Shown here piece by piece: positions 1 through 5,916 of a stretch of DNA of 8,192 nt (within the stretch, counting starts at the first letter, position 1; each line of letters begins with the position of its first letter). The notes under the pieces were generated by a model that worked only from the letters and a program-made list of their open reading frames with translations, did no database searches and was not told where the DNA came from. The DNA is from Coriobacteriales bacterium (GTDB lineage Bacteria; Actinomycetota; Coriobacteriia; Coriobacteriales; UBA8131). The DNA lies in contig JAITUO010000153.1 in NCBI GenBank assembly GCA_031286245.1, positions 1-8,192 of the forward strand, in the 5' to 3' direction. Both the position numbers and the translations under genes were made by a program.

Positions 1-1
1 A

Positions 2-2059
2 GAGATGCTGACCAGTCAAGGAGCCATAAGTAGTGCTGCCATGTCTGCTGGAACTAAACGTCGCAGTCGGCGGAAGTCAGGCCAAGTAACCGGATCTGGT
101 GTAGTCCAGCAGACTGGTAATTATGATGTGAATGGAATTGAAGGACTGGCTGCTGAAGATGGCCAAACTGTCGCTTCTGCTTATGATGTCGGCTCAGTAT
201 CGGCAGGTCAGGCTGGAACCGCAGGGATGCAAACAGCCGCTGGGGTGGCCGGGCAAGCCGGAGCAGCCGGGGCTTACAGTGGCGAGCTGGCACCGGAAAC
301 AGCGGTCCGAAGCTTTGCTGAAGCCGCGAGTGCTGAAGACACATATGTCCCGGGTTTATCCACACGCACTATTGCAGACAACTTGGTTCAAGTCGGAACC
401 GAGCGCAGGAGTCCATTTGTTTTTGAACGGGCACCCGGTAGTTTGTCTCGGGCGGAGCTGGCGGCGATAGAGCTCCAGGAGCAGGAATCACTGGACTTTG
501 AACAGGCAGATGAGGCTAACGAACCTACCGTACCAGCGTGGTATACCAATGCCAGAAAGAATGCTGAACAGAAGATCGTCCAGCGGGCTCATCGGGAAGG
601 TGAGAGCGAGATAGTACGGTCGCGGTTTGCCGATATTCCGATGTCGATCAAAGAGATCAAAGGGCCGTTATCACCAACAGCAGTCGACTTTGCTGGTATT
701 ACAGCACCAGAGAGGGAAACGAGTTCGGAAGCTGATATGAATGCTGGTGCGGAGATTGATACAGTTACTGGTGTGGGAATTGATGCAAATGCAAGCCTAG
801 AAATTGATTCGACTGTTGCTGGTGAATCACCGATTGCCGTAGGATCACCGGATGTCGGCCTACCCAGGCCGGATCTGACAGGCATCGACCGCCAGGCATT
901 TCAGGTGTTGAATGGCGATGAGCCAAACCAGTTGATTATTCCTGCCCAATCAGAGCAATCCGAGCAGATCGAACCGGAAGCACAAGGTGCTTTCGAGCGC
1001 CTGAGCAAACTGCCAAGCACCGCGAAACCTACTACCAGCTTGCAGGAGCGTTTGAGCAAGCGCTTGAAGACTCTGCCGGAAATAGCGCCTGCATCCGGTA
1101 CAGCCAAGTCTGCTCAACAAGCTGGAATTGAGGAAACTACGATCAGCGGCGACCAGTTGTTTGCTGAAGAGGGTGCAGTGGTGTCAAACACAGGTTCATT
1201 TATTCCACTGGCGTCAACCGGTGCTATGAAACCGGTCGGAGAGGAACTGGTAGCCGACATCAGCGACTCTGATCGATATGTGGAAGATGCCGATGATGTC
1301 ATGCGAGGGTCGCATGCAGACTACACCAGTGAAGGAACCTATTCAGATCCAGAACTGATGCAAATCGAAGAGTCGCCAGTGCGATCTTTCTTTTCTTCGC
1401 TTGGTGAGCGACTCGGCATCGGCAAACGCAAGCAGAATATCGAAGATGCTCCTGCGGAGTGGCTGGGTCTGGATGAGGATTTCGATCCCCGTAAGGAAGG
1501 AAGTTCAATCGGCTCTTGGGAAAGCTTCAACGACGATGACGAAACCTGGCAAGGTGGCGCTTATGGAGGCGAAAGCTTCCAGGCGGATGTCCAGGCTATC
1601 AACGAGCTTTCCAATGAGCTGCTTGACAAGGAAGTCTGGCTGGTAGCCTTAGGCTCCAATGGTCTTGGACACGCTGGTGTGCGTTATTTTCTCAAACGCC
1701 ATGACCGACAGCTGAAAAGCAGCTTATTCATCAATTTGCTGGGAGTCGGAGCGGGTGATCTCTGCTACACGATACTGGAAGGCGAGATGATTGCCCGACG
1801 CACCGACCAGCGTCTGCAGAACTTATTGCAATCAGCAGCCCAGGAAATTGCTACTCCGATCGCTCCGCGGGCTTTTACCGCTTTTGATACTGATGCCAGC
1901 GTCATCTTGCGTAAAACCAGTCGGGTGATCTCGCTGATTGGCATGGGCGACGCCTTGCCTCAGAATTGGCGGTTTAACGATGATTCCATCAGCCGACTGC
2001 GCGAGGACAAAATCGCGGCTGCCAGTGAGATTGTTTTGGAAACCATCAAAAACTGCTAA
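2..2059 (+). CDS. Low-complexity protein with degenerate M28-peptidase-like C-terminal domain (5' end probably outside window)
   Basis: The frame is open to the left edge and the first ATG (base 5) has no visible ribosome binding site, so the true start is probably upstream; residues are numbered from that ATG. Residues 1 to about 530 are rich in Ala, Glu, Ser, Gly and Asp, with no membrane segment and an Arg/Lys patch near 18-25, and look disordered. Residues about 543-684 resemble the second half of an M28 aminopeptidase fold: a VWLVALGSNGLG strand-turn, INLLGVGAGD, then a TDA...ISLIGMG segment. In active M28 enzymes these places usually read AEE, NLDMVG and SDH. Here the Glu pair is N552-G553, the Asp is L579 and the His is A631, so hydrolysis looks unlikely. 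The first half of the fold (HxD, NDNASG) is not seen and may lie upstream, with the disordered stretch as an insertion. A role in surface binding or scaffolding is possible but unproven. The gene ends at TAA, directly before tandem repeats. The family call is from motif reading only. Confidence 0.7.
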   Translation, partial: EMLTSQGAISSAAMSAGTKRRSRRKSGQVTGSGVVQQTGNYDVNGIEGLAAEDGQTVASAYDVGSVSAGQAGTAGMQTAAGVAGQAGAAGAYSGELAPETAVRSFAEAASAEDTYVPGLSTRTIADNLVQVGTERRSPFVFERAPGSLSRAELAAIELQEQESLDFEQADEANEPTVPAWYTNARKNAEQKIVQRAHREGESEIVRSRFADIPMSIKEIKGPLSPTAVDFAGITAPERETSSEADMNAGAEIDTVTGVGIDANASLEIDSTVAGESPIAVGSPDVGLPRPDLTGIDRQAFQVLNGDEPNQLIIPAQSEQSEQIEPEAQGAFERLSKLPSTAKPTTSLQERLSKRLKTLPEIAPASGTAKSAQQAGIEETTISGDQLFAEEGAVVSNTGSFIPLASTGAMKPVGEELVADISDSDRYVEDADDVMRGSHADYTSEGTYSDPELMQIEESPVRSFFSSLGERLGIGKRKQNIEDAPAEWLGLDEDFDPRKEGSSIGSWESFNDDDETWQGGAYGGESFQADVQAINELSNELLDKEVWLVALGSNGLGHAGVRYFLKRHDRQLKSSLFINLLGVGAGDLCYTILEGEMIARRTDQRLQNLLQSAAQEIATPIAPRAFTAFDTDASVILRKTSRVISLIGMGDALPQNWRFNDDSISRLREDKIAAASEIVLETIKNC

Positions 2060-2060
2060 G

Positions 2061-2130
2061 CTTTGCGGTTGGCTGCGATTGGCTTTGCGATCGGCTTTGC
2101 GATCAGCTGCGATTGACTGCGATTGGCTTA
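2061..2130. repeat. Degenerate tandem array of 10/12-bp CTGCGATTGG / CTTTGCGATCGG units
   Basis: Starting two bases after the stop codon of the left-hand gene, six consecutive units run without spacers: CTTTGCGGTTGG, CTGCGATTGG, CTTTGCGATCGG, CTTTGCGATCAG, CTGCGATTGA and CTGCGATTGG, followed by a partial CTTA. The two unit lengths differ by the TT in CTTTGCG versus CTGCG. The array is non-coding as far as I can see. It could be a replication-slippage product or a 3' UTR element; the function is unknown. Confidence 0.85.
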
Positions 2131-2132
2131 GT

Positions 2133-2222
2133 GAGTAGACAGCAGCTACTTCTTGGAGAGCAGACAGCAGCTACTTCTTGGAGAGCAGACCGCAGCTACT
2201 TCTTGGGGAGTAGACCGTAGCA
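2133..2222. repeat. Tandem array of 25-bp units (three full, one partial)
   Basis: Three adjacent 25-bp units at 2133-2157, 2158-2182 and 2183-2207 share the core AGCTACTTCTTGG preceded by GAG(T/C)AGAC(A/C)GC. A fourth, diverged unit begins at 2208 (GAGTAGACCGTAG) and decays after about 15 bases. There are no unique spacers, so this is not a CRISPR array. Units 1 and 2 differ at one base and unit 3 differs from unit 2 at two, so the expansion looks recent. The array lies between the end of the left-hand gene and the tRNA gene. I do not know its role. Confidence 0.9.
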
Positions 2223-2273
2223 ACACCTACAATACTGTCATCAACCTCGCGCATATCTATGCAGTCGTTACGT

Positions 2274-2279
2274 TATAGT
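2274..2279 (+). promoter_or_regulatory. Possible -10 element for tRNA-Ala (weak)
   Basis: TATAGT matches the sigma-70 -10 hexamer at five of six positions and would start transcription about 45 bases before the mature tRNA. No convincing -35 hexamer lies 16-18 bases upstream. A TACAAT at 2228-2233 is a second weak candidate, further away. Confidence 0.25.
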
Positions 2280-2330
2280 ATTCCATCGCAGGTTTAGCCA
2301 GTCTTTTGATTGGTGGCTGTGTCGCCAAAT

Positions 2331-2406
2331 GGGGATGTAGCTCAGTTGGGAGAGCAACAGCTTTGCAAGCTGTGGGTCGAGGGTTCAAGTCCCTTCATCT
2401 CCACCA
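2331..2406 (+). tRNA. tRNA-Ala (anticodon UGC)
   Basis: The 76-base sequence folds as a complete cloverleaf. The acceptor arms GGGGATG and CATCTCC pair with a G3-U70 wobble, the classic identity element for alanyl-tRNA synthetase. The D arm is GCTC/GAGC. The anticodon stem ACAGC/GCTGT closes the loop TTTGCAA, with TGC at 2364-2366. The T arm is GAGGG-TTCAAGT-CCCTT. Discriminator A and CCA are encoded (2403-2406). It is isolated here, not inside an rRNA operon. It supplies alanine at GCA and, by wobble, at other GCN codons. Confidence 0.97.
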
Positions 2407-2416
2407 CAAAATGTCC

Positions 2417-2446
2417 GAAAACCCCTGTTTACCAGGGGTTTTCTTG
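2417..2446 (+). terminator. Intrinsic terminator after tRNA-Ala
   Basis: A perfect 11-bp stem, GAAAACCCCTG (2417-2427) with CAGGGGTTTTC (2433-2443), closes a 5-base loop. The descending arm contains TTTT and is followed by CTT. It begins ten bases after the tRNA CCA end, so it fits as the tRNA terminator and insulates the vanR promoter from upstream transcription. Because the stem starts with AAAA it could also work on the opposite strand. Confidence 0.85.
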
Positions 2447-2458
2447 TAAATTAAGGCT

Positions 2459-2482
2459 GTTAAAGTAAAAGAATGCTTTAAC
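2459..2482. repeat. Inverted repeat GTTAAAG-N10-CTTTAAC upstream of vanR
   Basis: A perfect 7-bp inverted repeat has arms at 2459-2465 and 2476-2482, with centres about 17 bp apart. It lies between the tRNA terminator and the candidate vanR -10 element, roughly 50-75 bases upstream of that element. This spacing suits a dimeric regulator site, possibly for VanR itself, but a chance A/T-rich palindrome is not excluded. Confidence 0.4.
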
Positions 2483-2513
2483 TGATTAGTTTTATGTTAT
2501 GCAGTTCTAAAGA

Positions 2514-2540
2514 TTTACTTAATAATCGTGCTGGTATAGT
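2514..2540 (+). promoter_or_regulatory. Candidate vanRS promoter with extended -10
   Basis: TGGTATAGT at 2532-2540 is an extended -10 (TGn plus TATAGT, five of six bases). TTTACT at 2514-2519 is a poor -35 at a short 15-base spacing. The element is about 48 bases before the vanR start codon, with no other clear hexamer pair between the tRNA terminator and vanR. A weak -35 would fit a promoter needing an activator, which is the usual state of VanR-controlled promoters. Confidence 0.45.
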
Positions 2541-2588
2541 TGGCTGTATCACGGCATGACGTTCTGTGCAATAAAGCGAGGTTGTTAT

Positions 2589-3284
2589 ATGGCTGAGAAA
2601 ATACTCATGGTTGATGATGAGAAGGAAATCGCCGATCTTGTTGGGCTATACCTATCAAACGAAGGCTATGAGGTACATAAATACTACGACGCAGATGCTG
2701 CGTTTGACTGTATAGAGACCGAGGAATTGGATCTCGCCATACTCGATGTCATGCTTCCCAGAGCAAGCGGCTATGACATATGCTCAAAGATCCGAGAAAA
2801 GCACATTTATCCGGTTATCATGCTCACTGCCAAGGATGATGAAATCAGTAAGATTACTGGCCTCACTCTTGGGGCTGATGACTATGTCACAAAACCGTTT
2901 GCTCCATTGGAACTCATCGCCAGAGTCAAGGCCCAACTCAGACGATATAAAAAGTATCAAGGACAAGAAAACACCGCCAATATCATTGCGATTGGCGACC
3001 TTGTAATTGATGTTCTAACCCATGAATGCACGTTTAACGATGAGCTACTCCAACTGACACCAACAGAGTTTTCAATTTTGAAACTATTATGTGAACGAGA
3101 AGGCCAAGTGATGAGTGCAGAAGACCTGGCGAAAGCTATCTGGAAAGACGAGTACTATTTCAAGGGAAGTCGCTCAATTACTGTTCACATCAGACATATC
3201 AGAGAGAAAATGGGCGATTCATTCGAAAATCCTAGGTATATAAAAACGGTCTGGGGTGTTGGATATAAGATTGAGGGAGTCTAG
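2589..3284 (+). CDS. vanR: VanR-type OmpR/PhoB-family response regulator
   Basis: This 231-residue DNA-binding response regulator would be phosphorylated by the adjacent sensor kinase and would activate van promoters. The receiver domain (about 1-120) has the acidic pocket D9-D10, phosphoacceptor D53 in LAILDVMLP, T80 and K102 in YVTKPF. The winged-helix effector (about 131-231) carries the usual TPTEFSILKLL and the C-terminal VWGVGYKIEG hairpin. The whole-protein pattern (KILMVDDEKEIADLV, REKHIYPVIMLTAKD, ELIARVKAQLRRYKK) is what I recall for VanR proteins. I chose ATG 2589 because GCGAGG ends seven bases before it and it gives the standard MxxKIL start; an in-frame ATG at 2556 would add 11 atypical residues. 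vanS starts two bases after the stop. Membership of OmpR/PhoB is certain; the VanR name is strong but rests on remembered similarity and context. Confidence 0.93.
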   Translation: MAEKILMVDDEKEIADLVGLYLSNEGYEVHKYYDADAAFDCIETEELDLAILDVMLPRASGYDICSKIREKHIYPVIMLTAKDDEISKITGLTLGADDYVTKPFAPLELIARVKAQLRRYKKYQGQENTANIIAIGDLVIDVLTHECTFNDELLQLTPTEFSILKLLCEREGQVMSAEDLAKAIWKDEYYFKGSRSITVHIRHIREKMGDSFENPRYIKTVWGVGYKIEGV

Positions 3285-3286
3285 CC

Positions 3287-4708
3287 ATGGTTCAGGACAA
3301 TGAGCGTCATTTTGCTCAACCTGTATTTAAGAAGATATTTGTCTTTGCAAGTGTCTTGTTCATACTTTTCGGAATCGGCGTTTTTTTGTTTAGCCTGGTT
3401 CATCGAGCAATGGGATTGATACCGCAATGGCTAAGTGCTCCGATAGGCAACTTGCGGCAATTGCTCAATGGAGCTTTGTTGGTCACTGCGGCTCTTGCCG
3501 TTTTATGGTTGATTGCTTTAGTTTTTTTTCTTTGGCATGGTCATTCGAAATCACAGAAAAAAGTAGAGCTAAACTCAGTGACAATTCCCAGTGAGAACCT
3601 GAGACGCATTATTCAAGCAAAATACCAAAGGAGATTTCTAGGTTCTTTTACTATCTATTCTGGGATTATTGCCTTGTTGGCTATTGTATTTATCCTGCTC
3701 AAAGACTCGCGAATCTGGTATGACTACGAGCCTTGGTACAATTTGTTGTTCAGTATGAAAACCCTCTTTCCATATGTGTTGGTGTGTTTATGGACAGGAG
3801 GAGTGGCAATCCTGCTCTTTGCGCAATGGAGACAGAATGCAGCAGATACAGTTGGTCTAGTTGAAAGCATCAATCAGATGCAATCGGCGCTAGCAGGTAG
3901 CCAGATAAAAGCGCCAGAGAATCTTATTGAGCTAGAACCGACTCTTCAGGCAATGTTTAATAAGTCATGTGAGGATAGAAGAATTGCTGAAGAAGCAGAG
4001 AAACGCAAAAGTGATCTGATCCTTTACCTTGCACACGACTTGAGAACCCCTTTGACATCTGTTATTGGATATTTGGATTTGCTCGCCAACTCGAAAGACC
4101 TCAGTTATGATCAAAAGACCGCTTATTTGGAGATCGCGCAAAACAAAGCAATGCGACTTGAAGACCTGATTGAACAGTTTTTTGAAATCAGCCGCTTTAG
4201 CCTACACGAAACTGATTTTGATAAAAGACCTTTTGTTTTAAGTCTGTTGATTGAGCAATTAACTGAAGAACTCTTTCCACTGCTTGAAGAGCATGGCAAG
4301 ACTATTGAAGTAATCACAAACAAGAACATTGTAATCTGCGGAGACGCTGATCTACTCGCTCGAGCATTTAACAACATTCTCAAAAATGCCATAGCTTACA
4401 GCAATGCTGATTCCTTAATATCTGTAAGTGCTGAAAATACCGAAGACGGAGTCTCAGTATCCATCACCAACGAAGGCTATACCATACCTCAAGAAAGCCT
4501 CGATAGTATCTTCGAGAAGTTTTTCCGATTAGATGAGGCGAGAAACTCTAAAACCGCAGGCTCAGGACTCGGACTGGCCATTGCCAAACAGATTATCGAA
4601 GGTCATGACGGTTCAATTTCTGCAACTAGTGATAATGGAAAGACTTGTTTTACTGTGAATCTGCCTCTACATATCTCCGCTCCAGGCGTTCCCCAAGGCG
4701 ACTCATGA
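3287..4708 (+). CDS. vanS: VanS-type membrane sensor histidine kinase
   Basis: This 473-residue kinase is predicted to autophosphorylate and pass phosphate to the upstream regulator. It starts two bases after vanR, behind GAGGGAG (3273-3279). Hydrophobic stretches at about 17-37, 63-84, 120-138 and 160-180 suggest four membrane segments, where well-studied VanS proteins have two; a short HAMP-like linker follows. The dimerisation/phosphoacceptor motif DLILYLAHDLRTPLTSVIGY puts the His at 250. The ATP-binding domain has an N box (NNILKNAIAYS, 362-372), a G1 region with Asn in place of Asp (TNEGYTIP, 394-401), an F box (IFEKFFRLD) and G2 (GSGLGLAIAKQI, 425-436). The NxG form of G1 and the LAHDLRTPLTSVIGYL block are, as I recall them, VanS hallmarks. 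The last 59 bases overlap the convergent racemase gene. The input signal (glycopeptide or cell-wall stress) cannot be read from the sequence. Confidence 0.9.
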   Translation: MVQDNERHFAQPVFKKIFVFASVLFILFGIGVFLFSLVHRAMGLIPQWLSAPIGNLRQLLNGALLVTAALAVLWLIALVFFLWHGHSKSQKKVELNSVTIPSENLRRIIQAKYQRRFLGSFTIYSGIIALLAIVFILLKDSRIWYDYEPWYNLLFSMKTLFPYVLVCLWTGGVAILLFAQWRQNAADTVGLVESINQMQSALAGSQIKAPENLIELEPTLQAMFNKSCEDRRIAEEAEKRKSDLILYLAHDLRTPLTSVIGYLDLLANSKDLSYDQKTAYLEIAQNKAMRLEDLIEQFFEISRFSLHETDFDKRPFVLSLLIEQLTEELFPLLEEHGKTIEVITNKNIVICGDADLLARAFNNILKNAIAYSNADSLISVSAENTEDGVSVSITNEGYTIPQESLDSIFEKFFRLDEARNSKTAGSGLGLAIAKQIIEGHDGSISATSDNGKTCFTVNLPLHISAPGVPQGDS

Positions 4709-5900
4709 TCTCATTAGAGATGGTATTACTCATGTCAGCTATTTGACTGATCGTAATTGATTTGTCACTGTCGTTTCCGATTATTGTTGCAATATCTCCT
4801 GCTACAACTCCAGGAATTCTGCTGACATCGACTGTTGTTTGATCCATACAGACAAAACCAACTACTGGAGCATAACCTCCTCTGACCAGCACTCCACCTC
4901 TACCGTTGGAAAGGTTTCGAGGAAAACCGTCAGCATAACCAATGGTGACAACAGCTATAGTCAAATCTTCTGTTGCCACATAACCATCTCCGTAACCTAC
5001 ACATTCGCCAGTTGCAATGTGTTTTGTGAGTGCAACGCGGGCACGGACTTCGAATATTGGACGTAAGTCAGGTTGATTATTTATACAAAGCTTTTGGTCG
5101 ATGACGCCATAGATTGCGAGCCCGGGACGAGCAAGGGCGACACTTTTTTGCGGGTAGTTAATAATTCCGTAACTGTTTTGTGTATGTGTTTCGGGAATCG
5201 CAATGCCTTGTGACTGTATTCTTGAAAGCATTTCCTCGAAACGCGCCAGCTGATTACGGTTCTGGTAAATGCCCATGAGCTCATTACTATCAGAGTTTGA
5301 GAGTTGGGTGAAGATACCTTTCACTGCAAACCTGTTGCAGGATAAGAGATCGCAGATCCTATCAGTTTGATCTACACACTCACCCAGACGATGCATGCCT
5401 GTATCGACTTTTATATGCACACTAAGCCCAGTTGAACAAGCTGCCAGACTCATTCCATACTCGTAGTCTACCAATGTTTGAGTTAAACGATATTTCTTCA
5501 GCAAAGCCCAGTTATCTGGATTGGTGTAGCCAAGTATAAGTATGTTTCCACGAATACCTGATTTTCTTAGTTCTATCCCCTCAGATAGAGAGGCAACACA
5601 AAAATCATGCACTCCAAACCGCCAAAGAGCTTTGGCAATGGGTACCATTCCCAGTCCGTAAGCGTTCCCTTTGATCGCAGGCATGAGTTTGCACTCATTA
5701 TCAACAAGGCTTCGAATGATATTTACATTGTGCTTTAGAAGGCCTAAATCAATCACTATCCAAGCACGCTGAGGCTGCTCTGTTGAACCTCTGGTAATTC
5801 TTGACGCAAGCTTTACTAAAACTAAAACAAGAACAGATAAACACGCGAAACAAAGGTAAACAACAAAAAGAGTATTCCCGCTACTCAAGAGTTGAGGCAT
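4650..5900 (-). CDS. vanT: VanT-type serine/alanine racemase with a single N-terminal membrane anchor
   Basis: This 416-residue PLP-dependent fold-III racemase is predicted to make D-Ser (and perhaps D-Ala) for the ligase encoded just upstream. One hydrophobic segment (about 10-31) precedes the catalytic domain (from RAWIVIDL, about 45). Visible motifs are PLP lysine K77 in MPAIKGNAYG, HIKVDTGMHRLG (about 162-173), ALARPGLAIYGV, catalytic Tyr303 in VGYGDGY and VCMDQTTVDV. Asn396 in SNTISNEIMSRLG sits where alanine racemases have Tyr354 (Geobacillus numbering); Asn there is the VanT state and favours serine. Typical VanT proteins are about 700 residues because a multi-pass acyltransferase-like domain precedes the racemase; here it is absent. 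I chose ATG 5900 because AGAGGAGG (5910-5917) lies ten bases upstream, overlapping the ligase stop codon; a TTG at 5930 in the same frame is less likely. Lysine/tyrosine catalytic residues are intact. A broad-specificity alanine racemase is the alternative. Confidence 0.88.
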   Translation of the reverse strand: MPQLLSSGNTLFVVYLCFACLSVLVLVLVKLASRITRGSTEQPQRAWIVIDLGLLKHNVNIIRSLVDNECKLMPAIKGNAYGLGMVPIAKALWRFGVHDFCVASLSEGIELRKSGIRGNILILGYTNPDNWALLKKYRLTQTLVDYEYGMSLAACSTGLSVHIKVDTGMHRLGECVDQTDRICDLLSCNRFAVKGIFTQLSNSDSNELMGIYQNRNQLARFEEMLSRIQSQGIAIPETHTQNSYGIINYPQKSVALARPGLAIYGVIDQKLCINNQPDLRPIFEVRARVALTKHIATGECVGYGDGYVATEDLTIAVVTIGYADGFPRNLSNGRGGVLVRGGYAPVVGFVCMDQTTVDVSRIPGVVAGDIATIIGNDSDKSITISQIADMSNTISNEIMSRLGERLERRYVEADSQ

Positions 5901-5916
5901 AGTCTTATTGCCTCCT

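Noticed and set aside
54..1530. Several reverse-strand and alternate-frame ORFs inside the left-hand gene
   Set aside because: They are short, have no recognisable motif or ribosome binding site, and lie entirely inside the long + strand frame; they look like shadows of its biased composition.
2133..2222. CRISPR array
   Set aside because: The 25-bp units abut with no spacers, there are only about three and a half of them, and no cas gene is nearby.
2384..2406. Attachment-site duplication of the tRNA-Ala 3' end
   Set aside because: I looked for a second copy of the T-loop/acceptor sequence elsewhere in the window and did not see one.
2556..2588. Upstream ATG start for the VanR gene
   Set aside because: It adds 11 residues (MTFCAIKRGCY) atypical for the family and has no clear ribosome binding site, while ATG 2589 has GCGAGG at good spacing.
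4839..5066. Forward ORF of 75 codons inside the racemase gene
   Set aside because: It is antisense to an intact, motif-rich racemase domain, has no recognisable ribosome binding site and no family resemblance.
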